64,000 nucleotides of DNA, from assembly GCF_900143065.1 (NCBI RefSeq), contig NZ_FRCX01000003.1, forward strand, positions 372,001 to 436,000, read 5' to 3'. Both the position numbers and the translations under genes were made by a program. The notes under the pieces are model-generated. The model was given only the letters and a program-made list of their open reading frames with translations, was not told where the DNA came from and did no database searches. Positions 28,539 through 37,221 of the stretch are shown piece by piece (the first letter of the stretch is position 1; every line of letters starts with the position of its first letter). This DNA is from Duganella sacchari. GTDB taxonomy: Bacteria > Pseudomonadota > Gammaproteobacteria > Burkholderiales > Burkholderiaceae_D.

Positions 28539-28681
28539 CGTGCAATTCCCAAGAGAAATGTTGTTAAATTACCCTAACGCTGTAATTACGTGGATAATTC
28601 ACTCCTGCTTGTGCGATGCGTGGCCGTCATTGCGGGCTACACTGCTTGCACCGCAGACCTTATTCTGTGAACTGGAAGATC

Positions 28682-30145
28682 ATGAAAAACTTTAAATTCT
28701 CCTCCCTGCTGCTGGCGCCGCTGTTTGTCGTGCTGGCGGCATGCGGCGGCGGCGGTGGCAGCAACAACACGCCAACCACCCCGACCACGCCGACGCTCAA
28801 AAGTATTGCGGTGACTGTTCCGGTCAGCACCATTCCCATCGGCTCCAGCCAGCAGCTGACTGCGGTCGGGACGTATTCGGACGGCAGCTTTAAAACGCTG
28901 AGCTCGACCACGGGCCTGGTCTGGACCACCAAGAGCGGTGGCACCAGCGTGGCGCAGGTGTTTAGCAATGGCAAGGTGACCGGCATGGGCGTGGGCACGG
29001 AAACCATCAACGCCACGCAGGAAAATGTGGTGGGCACGATTTCCCTGACCATTACCTCGCCCTGGACCGCCGTCGCTACCGGGGGCTACCAGACCATCGC
29101 CCGCAAGGCGGACGGCAATCTGTATGCGTGGGGCCAGAACATTCAGGGCCAGCTGGGTGACAGCAGCACCGCCAACCGCAACGCGCCGGTGCAGGTCAAC
29201 GCTGGCGCTGGCACCACGACATGGCGCATGGTGGCGGTGGGCGACCAGTTTGCAGTGGGCATCCGTACCGCCGCGACCAGCGGCACCGGGACCAGCACCG
29301 GCGGTACGCTGTGGGCCTGGGGCTATAACCAGAATGGCCAGCTCGGCGATGGCACCCAGACCAACCGCTCGGTGCCGGTACAGATCGGCAAAGACTCTGA
29401 CTGGACCTATGTGTCGGCTGGCAAGGGCCACGTGCTTGCACTCAAGGGCGCCACGAATACGCTGTATTCCTGGGGCCGCAATGATACGGGCCAGATGGGC
29501 GATGGCACGCTGATCGGCAAGCTGGTGCCCACCAAGATCGGCACCGCGAGCTGGCTGACGGTGAGCGCTGGCGCGACGCACTCCATCGGCCTGCAAAAAG
29601 ACGGCACGCTGTGGACCTGGGGCGGCAACTCCGACGGCCAGCTGGGCAATGCGACCTCGGGCAGCACGGCCATCCAGGCGCCGACCAAGATCGGCAACCT
29701 GACCTTTACCTCGGTGTCGGCTGGCGCCGCGCACTCGATGGCGATTGGCGCCAACGGCAGCCTGTTCGCGTGGGGCCAGGGCAGCTTCGGCCAGCTGGGC
29801 AACAACGGCGTGGCCAACCTGACGTCGCCAACCCAGATCGGCACTGACACCAACTGGTCGGTGGTGGCGGCAGGCGCCATCCACACCATGGCGGTACGCA
29901 CCGACGGCACGCTGTGGGGCTGGGGTTCGAATATCGAAGGCCAGCTGGGTGACGGCAACGGCGATGAAGTGTCGCCGGTCCAGATCGGCACCGGCGCCAA
30001 CTGGGTCACGGTCAGCGTCGGCACCGGCCACAGCTTCGGCCTGAAAGCGGACAACACCCTGTGGGGCTGGGGCCGCAACCAGGAAGGCCAGCTGGGCAAT
30101 GGCAAAAACGTGCTGTCGCCAGTGCCGGTGAACATCCCGAACTGA
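28682..30145 (+). CDS. RCC1-repeat lipoprotein with bacterial Ig-like domain
   Basis: A 487-residue lipoprotein: signal peptide with lipobox LAAC (Cys about 21) followed by a Gly/Ser/Thr/Pro linker. Next is a Big2-type Ig-like domain (about 40-135: LKSIAVTVPVSTIPIGSSQQ, SDGSFKTLS, GKVTGMGVGTETINA). About seven RCC1-like repeats follow, each with W-G-x-N-x-x-G-Q-L-G-D/N and x-A-G-x-x-H-S/T, forming a beta-propeller. Such propellers bind partners rather than catalyse. The Cys is followed by Gly rather than Asp, so outer-membrane placement is expected. The start at 28682 is set by the lipoprotein signal. It lies between two strong terminators and is a single transcription unit. Confidence 0.9.
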   Translation: MKNFKFSSLLLAPLFVVLAACGGGGGSNNTPTTPTTPTLKSIAVTVPVSTIPIGSSQQLTAVGTYSDGSFKTLSSTTGLVWTTKSGGTSVAQVFSNGKVTGMGVGTETINATQENVVGTISLTITSPWTAVATGGYQTIARKADGNLYAWGQNIQGQLGDSSTANRNAPVQVNAGAGTTTWRMVAVGDQFAVGIRTAATSGTGTSTGGTLWAWGYNQNGQLGDGTQTNRSVPVQIGKDSDWTYVSAGKGHVLALKGATNTLYSWGRNDTGQMGDGTLIGKLVPTKIGTASWLTVSAGATHSIGLQKDGTLWTWGGNSDGQLGNATSGSTAIQAPTKIGNLTFTSVSAGAAHSMAIGANGSLFAWGQGSFGQLGNNGVANLTSPTQIGTDTNWSVVAAGAIHTMAVRTDGTLWGWGSNIEGQLGDGNGDEVSPVQIGTGANWVTVSVGTGHSFGLKADNTLWGWGRNQEGQLGNGKNVLSPVPVNIPN

Positions 30146-30163
30146 GCCTGAGCGGCTAGACAA

Positions 30164-30204
30164 CAACGGACGGCAGGCAGCAGCCTGGCCGTCCGTTGCT
30201 TTTT
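30164..30204 (+). terminator. intrinsic terminator after the RCC1 lipoprotein gene
   Basis: CAACGGACGGC (30164-30174) pairs exactly with GCCGTCCGTTG (30188-30198), followed by C and five T (30200-30204). A strong stem 18 bases past the stop. Confidence 0.9.
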
Positions 30205-30240
30205 GTACTGTCCGGTTGGCAGACGCGCTACACTAGGATC

Positions 30241-33033
30241 ATGGCCTTCCGCTTCCATGTCATTGCCAAACTCTGCACCGCTGCCGCCTTGCTGCTGGCT
30301 GCCATGCCGGGCATGGCGCTGGAAAAAATCACCTTGCAGCTCAAGCATGTGCACCAGTTCCAGTTTGCCGGCTACTACGCTGCAGTGGAGCAGGGTTACT
30401 ACAAGGAAGCCGGACTGGAGGTGCAGATCCGCGAGGGCAGCGACGGCAACGAGCCGGAGCGCGACGTCATTGCCGGCAAGGCCGAATACGGTGTCGGCAG
30501 CAGCAGCCTGCTGCTGGCGCGGCTGGCCGGCAAGCCGGTGGTGGTGCTGGGCGTGGTGTTCCAGCATTCGCCGTATGCGCTGGCGATGCGCCAGAGCGGC
30601 GGCGATCCGGATATCCGCCGCCTCATCGGCAAGCGCGTGATGATCGGTTCCCTGACCGATGAGCTGGGCAATGCGGATGAACTGCTGGCCTACCTCATCA
30701 AAGAAGGGATCCCGCCGAACAAATTCCAGCGCGTCGAGCACAGCTTCAATCCCGACGACCTGATCAGCGGCAAGGTCGATGCCATGGCGGTCTACACCAC
30801 CAACGAGCCGGACACCTTCGACCGCCTCGGCTTCCCGTATGATATTTACAGCCCGCGCGCGGTGGGCATCGACTTTTATGGCGATAACCTGTTCACGAGC
30901 GAGCAGGAGATTGCCAACCATCCGGCGCGCGTGGCCGCCTTCCGCGCCGCCAGCATGCGCGGCTGGCAGTGGGCCATGAGCCATCATGAGGAAACTGCCG
31001 ACCTCATCCTCAACAAGTACTCGCGCCGCAGCGACCGCCAGCATCTGCTGTACGAAGCGCGCCAGATGGTGCCGCTGGTGCAGCCGGTGCTGGTGGAAAT
31101 CGGCTACATGAACCCGGACCGCTGGCACCATATTGCCGATGTCTACGCGGGCCTGCACATGCTGCCCAAGAACGCCAATTTCGACGGCTTTATGTACCAG
31201 CTCGACAGTACCCGTCCCAGCCTGGTGTGGCTGTACCGCGTACTGGGCGTGGCGGCGCTGCTGCTGGTGCTGGGCGCGGCCGTGCATTTCAGCCAGCTCG
31301 CGCGCGAGCGCAAGCGGGCGCTGGAGATCATCCGCAAGGGCGAGCAGCGCTTCCGCACCATGTTTGAAGCGTCGCCGCTCGGCATCGCGCTGATTGATTC
31401 GATCAGCTATGAATACCGCGACATCAACGCGCGCTACCAGGAAATCCTCGGCCGCTCGCAGCACGAGCTGCGCGCACTGCGCTGGCTCGAAGTCGGCCAC
31501 CCGGATGATGTGGTGCAGATCAAGGCGCAGATGGCCTTGCTGATCACGCAGCAGATCAGCAGCTTCAAGGCGCTGAGCCGGCTGTTCCGGCCCGATGGCA
31601 GCGTGGCGTGGATCGATGTCTCGGTGAATGCCATCGACACCGAAAGCGGCGGCCACCTGCACCACCTGTGCATGATCGAGGACGTCACGGCCAAGAAGCA
31701 GAGCGAGCAGCTGATCTGGCAGCAGGCCAATTTCGACACGCTGACCCATCTGCCGAACCGCCGCATGTTCCTCGACCGTCTCGCACACGACATGCTCAAG
31801 AGCCAGCGCGACAAGCTGCGCATTGCCATCCTGTTCATCGACCTCGACCACTTCAAGGAAGTCAACGACACGCTGGGCCACCAGCAGGGCGATGTGCTGC
31901 TGGTGGATGCGGCGCGCCGCATCAGCGCCTGCGTGCGCAAGTCGGACACGGTGGCGCGGCTCGGTGGCGACGAATTCACCGTGATCCTGAATGAGCTCAA
32001 CGAGTCGGACAATGTGGAGCGCATCGCCCAGGACATCCTCGACAGCCTGCTGCAACCGTTCGAGCTGGGCGCCGAGCAGGCGTTCGTGTCAGCCTCGATC
32101 GGCATTACCCTGTATCCCGACGATGCGCTGGACATCGACAGCCTGCTCAAGCACGCCGACCAGGCCATGTACGCGGCCAAGGGCGCGGGCCGCAACCGCT
32201 ACAGCTACTTCACGCCGACCCTGCAGGTGGCGGCGCTGAACCGCATGCGCCTTACCAATGACTTGCGCGGCGCGCTGAAAGGTGAACAGTTCGAGCTGTA
32301 CTTCCAGCCCATCGTGCACCTCGAAAGCGGCGCCATCCACAAAGCCGAGGCGCTGATACGCTGGAACCATCCGCAGCGCGGCGTGGTGAGTCCGCTGGAG
32401 TTCATCCCGCTGGCCGAAGCCAGCGGCCTGATCATCGACATTGGCGCCTGGGTGTTCCGCGAATCGGCGCGCTGGGTGCAGCACTGGCGCCAGCAGTTTT
32501 ATGCGGATTTCCAGGTCAGCCTGAACCAGTCGCCGCTGGAGTTCCAGCGCGAGGGCGAGTCCTACGAGTGCTGGGTCAGCCATTTGCAGGCGCTGGCGCT
32601 GCCCGGCCAGTCGCTGGTGGTGGAGATTACCGAGGGCCTGCTGCTGGACGCCAGCAACACCGTCAGCACCCGCCTGCTGCAACTGCGCGACGCCGGCATC
32701 CAGGTGGCGCTGGATGATTTCGGTACCGGCTATTCCTCGCTGTCCTATCTGAAGAAGTTCGACATCGATTACCTCAAAATCGACCGCTCCTTCACGCGCA
32801 ACCTGGCGCCCGATTCCAGCGACATGGCGCTGTCGGAAGCGATCATCGTCATGGCCCACAAGCTGGACCTGAAAGTGATTGCGGAAGGCGTGGAAACGCC
32901 GGAACAGCGCGACCTGCTGGCCGCCGCCGGCTGTGACTATGGCCAGGGTTATCTGTTTGCCAAGCCGATGCCCGCCACCCAGTTCGACACCTTCCTGCGC
33001 GCCGCTGCCGCCGCCTCGGTGGAACAGCGATAA
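30241..33033 (+). CDS. NMT1/THI5-like sensor with PAS, GGDEF and EAL domains
   Basis: A 930-residue c-di-GMP protein. Domains in order: signal peptide (ends GMALEK); a periplasmic NMT1/THI5-like binding domain (about 22-330, LKHVHQFQFAGYYAAVEQGYY) related to thiamine-precursor-binding proteins; one membrane helix (about 335-357); PAS domain (about 370-490); GGDEF (LGGDEF at 574-579, with an intact RKSD I-site before it); and EAL (EAL at 703-705, VEITEG, DDFGTGYSS, DYLKID). Both output domains look catalytically complete, so the protein could make or break c-di-GMP depending on a bound pyrimidine-like ligand; the ligand is inference. The start at 30241 begins the signal peptide. Confidence 0.92.
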   Translation: MAFRFHVIAKLCTAAALLLAAMPGMALEKITLQLKHVHQFQFAGYYAAVEQGYYKEAGLEVQIREGSDGNEPERDVIAGKAEYGVGSSSLLLARLAGKPVVVLGVVFQHSPYALAMRQSGGDPDIRRLIGKRVMIGSLTDELGNADELLAYLIKEGIPPNKFQRVEHSFNPDDLISGKVDAMAVYTTNEPDTFDRLGFPYDIYSPRAVGIDFYGDNLFTSEQEIANHPARVAAFRAASMRGWQWAMSHHEETADLILNKYSRRSDRQHLLYEARQMVPLVQPVLVEIGYMNPDRWHHIADVYAGLHMLPKNANFDGFMYQLDSTRPSLVWLYRVLGVAALLLVLGAAVHFSQLARERKRALEIIRKGEQRFRTMFEASPLGIALIDSISYEYRDINARYQEILGRSQHELRALRWLEVGHPDDVVQIKAQMALLITQQISSFKALSRLFRPDGSVAWIDVSVNAIDTESGGHLHHLCMIEDVTAKKQSEQLIWQQANFDTLTHLPNRRMFLDRLAHDMLKSQRDKLRIAILFIDLDHFKEVNDTLGHQQGDVLLVDAARRISACVRKSDTVARLGGDEFTVILNELNESDNVERIAQDILDSLLQPFELGAEQAFVSASIGITLYPDDALDIDSLLKHADQAMYAAKGAGRNRYSYFTPTLQVAALNRMRLTNDLRGALKGEQFELYFQPIVHLESGAIHKAEALIRWNHPQRGVVSPLEFIPLAEASGLIIDIGAWVFRESARWVQHWRQQFYADFQVSLNQSPLEFQREGESYECWVSHLQALALPGQSLVVEITEGLLLDASNTVSTRLLQLRDAGIQVALDDFGTGYSSLSYLKKFDIDYLKIDRSFTRNLAPDSSDMALSEAIIVMAHKLDLKVIAEGVETPEQRDLLAAAGCDYGQGYLFAKPMPATQFDTFLRAAAAASVEQR

Positions 33034-33056
33034 TAGCTATCCCATCTGCGATGGCG

Positions 33057-33093
33057 ATAGCTAATTCCAATTGAAACTATTGGAACAATCAAT
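33057..33093 (+). promoter_or_regulatory. OxyR-like binding site upstream of ahpC
   Basis: Four tetramers sit at the exact OxyR spacing ATAG-N7-CTAT-N7-ATAG-N7-CTAT: ATAG (33057-33060), CAAT (33068-33071), ATTG (33079-33082), CAAT (33090-33093). One is perfect and three match three of four bases. The site is about 70 bases before the ahpC ATG, where OxyR would activate transcription under peroxide stress. No oxyR gene is in the window. Confidence 0.55.
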
Positions 33094-33160
33094 TTTGCAA
33101 ATAGGGTAAAAGCGCTTAAACTGGCGTCTCAATGATTCACAACCCAACGAGGAAACCACA

Positions 33161-33724
33161 ATGTCCCTGATCAATACCCAAATCAAACCATTCAAGGCCA
33201 CCGCATACCACGCAGGCAAATTCATCGACCTGAGCGAAGAGTCCCTGAAAGGCAAGTGGTCCGTTCTGATGTTCTACCCAGCCGACTTCACCTTCGTGTG
33301 CCCAACCGAACTGGAAGACCTGGCCGAGCAACAACCTGAATTCGCCAAACTGGGCGTGGACGTGTACGGCGTGTCGACCGACACCCACTTCGCGCACAAA
33401 GCATGGCACGACACCTCGGACGCGATCAAGAAAGTGAACTACCCACTGATCGGCGACCCGACCGGCACCCTGTCGCGTAACTTCCAAGTGATGATCGAAG
33501 AAGAAGGCCTGGCACTGCGCGGCACCTTCGTCATCAATCCAGACGGCTTCATCAAAGTGCTGGAAGTGCATGACAACGGCATCGGCCGCGACGCCACCGA
33601 ACTGCTGCGCAAAGTAAAAGCCGCTAAATACGTTGCCGAGCATCCAGGCCAGGTATGCCCAGCAAAATGGACCGAAGGCGCAGCTACCCTGACCCCATCG
33701 CTGGACTTGGTTGGCAAGATCTAA
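33161..33724 (+). CDS. ahpC: alkyl hydroperoxide reductase subunit C (peroxiredoxin)
   Basis: A 187-residue typical 2-Cys peroxiredoxin. The peroxidatic Cys is C47 in DFTFVCPTE and the resolving Cys is C166 in GQVCPAKW. It reduces H2O2, organic peroxides and peroxynitrite in the cytoplasm and is re-reduced by AhpF, whose gene follows 96 bases later. CGAGGAAACC precedes the ATG. An OxyR-like site upstream and a strong hairpin downstream suggest induction by peroxide and higher mRNA levels than ahpF. Codon use is strongly biased, as in highly expressed genes. Confidence 0.97.
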   Translation: MSLINTQIKPFKATAYHAGKFIDLSEESLKGKWSVLMFYPADFTFVCPTELEDLAEQQPEFAKLGVDVYGVSTDTHFAHKAWHDTSDAIKKVNYPLIGDPTGTLSRNFQVMIEEEGLALRGTFVINPDGFIKVLEVHDNGIGRDATELLRKVKAAKYVAEHPGQVCPAKWTEGAATLTPSLDLVGKI

Positions 33725-33762
33725 GGTCTTGAACAACACAGCAGCAAACAAGTAGTTACCGC

Positions 33763-33792
33763 GATGCCGGACCGGGCGTCCGGCCCGGCATC
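33763..33792 (+). promoter_or_regulatory. hairpin between ahpC and ahpF
   Basis: GATGCCGG (33763-33770) pairs with CCGGCATC (33785-33792), and inside it CCGG (33772-33775) pairs with CCGG (33780-33783) around GCGT, leaving one mismatch. No T run follows, so it probably protects the ahpC message or causes partial termination, lowering ahpF relative to ahpC. Confidence 0.6.
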
Positions 33793-33820
33793 CGCCTAAA
33801 TATTTGTAAAGGAAGAAATC

Positions 33821-35419
33821 ATGTTAGACGCTACCCTCAAAACCCAGCTGAAAGCCTATCTGGAAAAAGTGGTCCACCCACTCGAGCTGGTCGCTTCTCT
33901 CGATGACAGCGCCAAAGCCCGCGAGATGAAAGAACTGCTCCTCGAAATCGCCGAGTTGAGCGACAAGATCTCGCTGGTCGAGCGTACTGAAGCTGGCGTG
34001 CGTACCCCGTCGTTCAGCATCAACCGTGCAGGCACCGGGATCGGCGTGCGGTTTGCCGCCATCCCGATGGGCCACGAATTCACCTCGCTGGTGCTGGCGC
34101 TGCTGCAAGTGGGCGGCCACACCATCAAATTTGACGAAGCCGTGATCGAGCAAATCCGCAATCTGGATGGCGATTACGAATTCGAAACCTTCATGTCGCT
34201 GACCTGCCATAACTGCCCGGACGTGGTGCAGGCGCTCAATGCCATGTCGGTGATTAACCCACGCATCAAGGTCACCACGATTGACGGCGGCCTGTTCACC
34301 CAGGAAGTCGAAGACCGCCAGATCCTGGCCGTGCCGATGATGTTCCTGAATGGCCAGCATTTCGGCCAGGGCCGCACCTCGGTCGAGGAAATCCTCGCCA
34401 AGCTGGACACCAATGCCAGCGTGCGTGCGGCTGCTGAACTGAGCAAGAAAGATGTGTTCGACGTGCTCATCGTTGGCGGTGGCCCTGCCGGCGCCGCTGC
34501 GGCGATCTACGCTGCCCGCAAAGGCATCCGTACCGGTGTGCTGGCCGAGCGTTTCGGCGGCCAGGTGCTGGATACGCTGGCGATTGAAAACTTCATCTCG
34601 GTCAAGGAGACGGAAGGGCCGAAGTTTGCCATCGCGCTGGAACAGCACGTCAAGGAATACGACGTTGACATCATGAACACCCAGCGCGCCAGCAAGCTGG
34701 TCAAGGTCGGCAAACGGATTGAAGTGCAGACCGAATCGGGCGCAGTGCTCAAAGCCAAGTCGGTGATTCTGGCGACTGGTGCGCGCTGGCGCGAAATCAA
34801 CGTGCCGGGCGAGCAGGAATACCGCAACCACGGCGTGGCTTACTGCCCGCACTGCGATGGTCCGCTGTTCAAGGGCAAACGCGTGTCGGTGATCGGCGGC
34901 GGCAACTCCGGCGTGGAAGCCGCGATTGACCTGGCTGGCCTGGTCAGTCACGTGACCCTGATCGAGTTCGGCGCTGAACTGCGTGCCGATGCGGTACTGC
35001 AGCGCAAACTGCGCAGCCTGCCGAACGTGAAGGTGATCACTTCGGCGCAAACCACCGAGATCCATGGCGACGGCAAAAAGGTCAACGCGCTGAGCTATAC
35101 CGACCGCAACACCAACGAGTCGCACAAGGTGGAGCTGGAAGGCGTGTTCGTGCAGATCGGTCTGGTGCCAAACACCGAGTGGCTGAAAGACACCATCACG
35201 CTGTCGCGTCACGGTGAGATTGAAGTCGATGCCCGTGGCCAGACCTCGCTGCCAGGCGTGTTTGCCGCAGGTGACGTCACCACCGTGCCGTACAAGCAAA
35301 TCATCATCGCCACCGGCGAAGGCGCCAAGGCAGCACTGTCCGCCTTTGACCACCTGATCCGTTCGGACGATGACGAAGTCGTGGAAGAATCGGCTGACAA
35401 GCACGCAATGACGGCTTAG
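33821..35419 (+). CDS. ahpF: alkyl hydroperoxide reductase subunit F
   Basis: A 532-residue flavoprotein that passes electrons from NAD(P)H to AhpC. It has the N-terminal double-thioredoxin domain with CHNC (C129, C132), the FAD site GGGPAG (about 213-218), the redox pair CPHC (C342, C345) and a second nucleotide site GGGNSG. The C-terminal GVFAAGDVT segment completes the FAD fold. Length matches E. coli AhpF (521). AAAGGAAGAAA precedes the ATG. It forms an operon with ahpC and is closed by a perfect terminator. Confidence 0.97.
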   Translation: MLDATLKTQLKAYLEKVVHPLELVASLDDSAKAREMKELLLEIAELSDKISLVERTEAGVRTPSFSINRAGTGIGVRFAAIPMGHEFTSLVLALLQVGGHTIKFDEAVIEQIRNLDGDYEFETFMSLTCHNCPDVVQALNAMSVINPRIKVTTIDGGLFTQEVEDRQILAVPMMFLNGQHFGQGRTSVEEILAKLDTNASVRAAAELSKKDVFDVLIVGGGPAGAAAAIYAARKGIRTGVLAERFGGQVLDTLAIENFISVKETEGPKFAIALEQHVKEYDVDIMNTQRASKLVKVGKRIEVQTESGAVLKAKSVILATGARWREINVPGEQEYRNHGVAYCPHCDGPLFKGKRVSVIGGGNSGVEAAIDLAGLVSHVTLIEFGAELRADAVLQRKLRSLPNVKVITSAQTTEIHGDGKKVNALSYTDRNTNESHKVELEGVFVQIGLVPNTEWLKDTITLSRHGEIEVDARGQTSLPGVFAAGDVTTVPYKQIIIATGEGAKAALSAFDHLIRSDDDEVVEESADKHAMTA

Positions 35420-35441
35420 TTTAGTTGGTCGTCTGACCCAG

Positions 35442-35474
35442 GCCCGGAAGTTGGCAACAACTTCCGGGCTTTTT
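35442..35474 (+). terminator. intrinsic terminator after ahpF
   Basis: GCCCGGAAGTTG (35442-35453), loop GCAA, then the exact complement CAACTTCCGGGC (35458-35469) and five T. A perfect 12-bp stem with a tetraloop. Confidence 0.95.
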
Positions 35475-35483
35475 ATTTCGGAA

Positions 35484-35580
35484 TTTCAGAAATATCCGAC
35501 ATATTTAAGCTATTCAAGGAAAATTTCGGCAAATCAGAAATTTCTCGATTATGCTGATTGAAGAATTTAAATTTCTGAAA
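35484..35580 (+). promoter_or_regulatory. palindrome-rich hipBA promoter region
   Basis: Three palindromes made of the same halves lie upstream of hipB: TTTCAGAAA (35484-35492), AGAAATTTCT (35536-35545, perfect 10 bp) and TTTCTGAAA (35572-35580). HipB-type antitoxins bind repeated palindromes to repress their own operon, so these are likely operators. The E. coli HipB consensus (TATCC-N8-GGATA) is not present as such. Confidence 0.55.
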
Positions 35581-35587
35581 GTCCGAA

Positions 35588-35872
35588 ATGAATGACTTGA
35601 CTGGCACCAAGCCTTCCGCAGTTCAAATCGTGCGTCACACTGCAGATCTCGGACAGCAAATACGGGCACATCGAAAACAGCAGGGGTTGAGAATCGATGA
35701 CGCTGCGGCATTGAACAATGTCTCTGTGGACCTGCTGTCACGCCTCGAAAACGGCGCAGGCGGTGTACGCACCGACAAGCTGTTTGCGGTGCTGGATGGG
35801 CTTGGACTAGCACTGGTCATTGCGCCCAAAGACCATGACTTCCTCAAACACCTGCCCCGGGATGCCGCATGA
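35588..35872 (+). CDS. hipB: HipB-like antitoxin, XRE family
   Basis: A 94-residue helix-turn-helix protein. The XRE fold spans about 22-80 (LGQQIRAHRKQQGLRIDDAA, VSVDLLSRLENGAGGVRTDKLF). The C terminus (LALVIAPKDHDFLKHLPRDAA) would be the segment that meets HipA. It represses the operon together with HipA and neutralises the kinase. Its stop overlaps the hipA ATG (ATGA), the usual layout. The ribosome site is weak. Palindromes just upstream are probable binding sites. Confidence 0.88.
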   Translation: MNDLTGTKPSAVQIVRHTADLGQQIRAHRKQQGLRIDDAAALNNVSVDLLSRLENGAGGVRTDKLFAVLDGLGLALVIAPKDHDFLKHLPRDAA

Positions 35873-37218
35873 ACGGGACCGCCCACCTGCTATGTTTGTG
35901 GCTGGAAAATCGTCTGATTGCAGACATTGAATATGTTCCGACTGAGGAAAAGTGGTCACTGCGCTATGCCGAGGACTGGTGCGCCGATCCAGATGCATTT
36001 CCACTCTCGCCAGCCATGCCCCTGGATCAGCACATACCCTCTGCCACGGTGCGGCGTTTCATTGAGAACCTGCTGCCGGAAGGCCATGCGCTGGATATCG
36101 TGGCATCGAGCCAGGGTATCGCAAAAAGCAATGTGTTTGGATTGATCCGGGCGCTGGGATCGGAAACCACTGGTGCTTTCCGGTTTTTGCCGCAAGGCGT
36201 GGACGGCACAGTGGAGCAGCAAGCCGGCGCGCTACGTGAAATTTCGGTGGCAGAACTTGACCAACGGATTGCCGGCCGCGACAAGCGTCCATTGATTGAA
36301 TGGGACGGCAAGGTACGCATGTCGGTTGCCGGTTATCAGGACAAATTGCTGGTCTATTTTGACGGCAAACCCGAGGACGGCGCCCGCATGTTCCTGCCGG
36401 ATTTTCCACTCGCTTCCACGCACATACTGAAACCGCAGCCCACCGAAGCGCGCTTGCCGCATATGGTAGCCAACGAACATTTCTGCATGACCCTAGCCCA
36501 GGCAATGGGCCTGCCAGTTGCGGAGGTGGCGATACTGCGTACGCCGAGGGCGGTACTGGCGGTGCGCCGATTTGATCGTACCGCCTTGCCTGGCGCACGG
36601 TGGCGGGTAGCACGCAAGCACATCATTGATGCTTGCCAGGCGGCCGACATGCCCGTCAGTTATAAATACGAGCGCAACATCGGCAGTGTCGGGGAGGCAG
36701 CGCGTTATCGGGATGGCGTTGGCTTGCCGGTGTTATTTGGTCTCCTTCAATTTGCCAACCGTAAAGCGCTCGACAAGCTGGCGATGTTGCGCTGGGCCTT
36801 GTTCCAGCTGATGATCGGCAACAGCGACGCGCACGGCAAAAATTTTTCCTTCTTCGTCCATGCCGCCGGCTTGCAAGCCGCGCCTTGGTATGACCTGGTG
36901 AGCGCCGTGCAATATCCGCAGTTCTCGCATGAGCTGGCGATGGCGTTTGGTGACGCGTTCAAGCTGGATCAGATCAAGGGATTTGCCCTGGCTGAGTTTG
37001 CCCAGCGCTGCGGTATTGACCGGCAACTGCTGGTGCGTGAATGCCGGCGATTACGTGATGGTGTGCAAAAACATGCGCTGCAACTGGCGCAAACCGGTCC
37101 TTATGAAGATGGCGAGCGCGAACTGGTTGCGGCGATTGCTGCATACGCTATCGCACAGGCAGAGCAGTTGTGCGGTAGCGCGGTGGACGCCAGCCAGATC
37201 ACTGGCGAGATGCTGTAA
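35869..37218 (+). CDS. hipA: HipA-like serine/threonine kinase toxin
   Basis: A 449-residue HipA family kinase, close to E. coli HipA (440). Visible elements: ENLLPEG (HipA N-terminal domain), MSVAGYQDK (S152 aligns with the autophosphorylated Ser150 region), ANEHFCMTLA, VRRFDR, the catalytic GNSDAHGKN (D320, N325) and metal-binding YDLVS (D342). E. coli HipA phosphorylates glutamyl-tRNA synthetase and causes growth arrest and persistence; the target here is not known. All catalytic residues are present, so the toxin is probably active. Codon use is less GC-biased than in neighbouring housekeeping genes, compatible with transfer. Confidence 0.93.
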   Translation: MNGTAHLLCLWLENRLIADIEYVPTEEKWSLRYAEDWCADPDAFPLSPAMPLDQHIPSATVRRFIENLLPEGHALDIVASSQGIAKSNVFGLIRALGSETTGAFRFLPQGVDGTVEQQAGALREISVAELDQRIAGRDKRPLIEWDGKVRMSVAGYQDKLLVYFDGKPEDGARMFLPDFPLASTHILKPQPTEARLPHMVANEHFCMTLAQAMGLPVAEVAILRTPRAVLAVRRFDRTALPGARWRVARKHIIDACQAADMPVSYKYERNIGSVGEAARYRDGVGLPVLFGLLQFANRKALDKLAMLRWALFQLMIGNSDAHGKNFSFFVHAAGLQAAPWYDLVSAVQYPQFSHELAMAFGDAFKLDQIKGFALAEFAQRCGIDRQLLVRECRRLRDGVQKHALQLAQTGPYEDGERELVAAIAAYAIAQAEQLCGSAVDASQITGEML

Positions 37219-37221
37219 AGC

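Noticed and set aside
33824..35404. Open frame of 526 codons on the minus strand
   Set aside because: Antisense of ahpF, which is certain from its CHNC and CPHC motifs.
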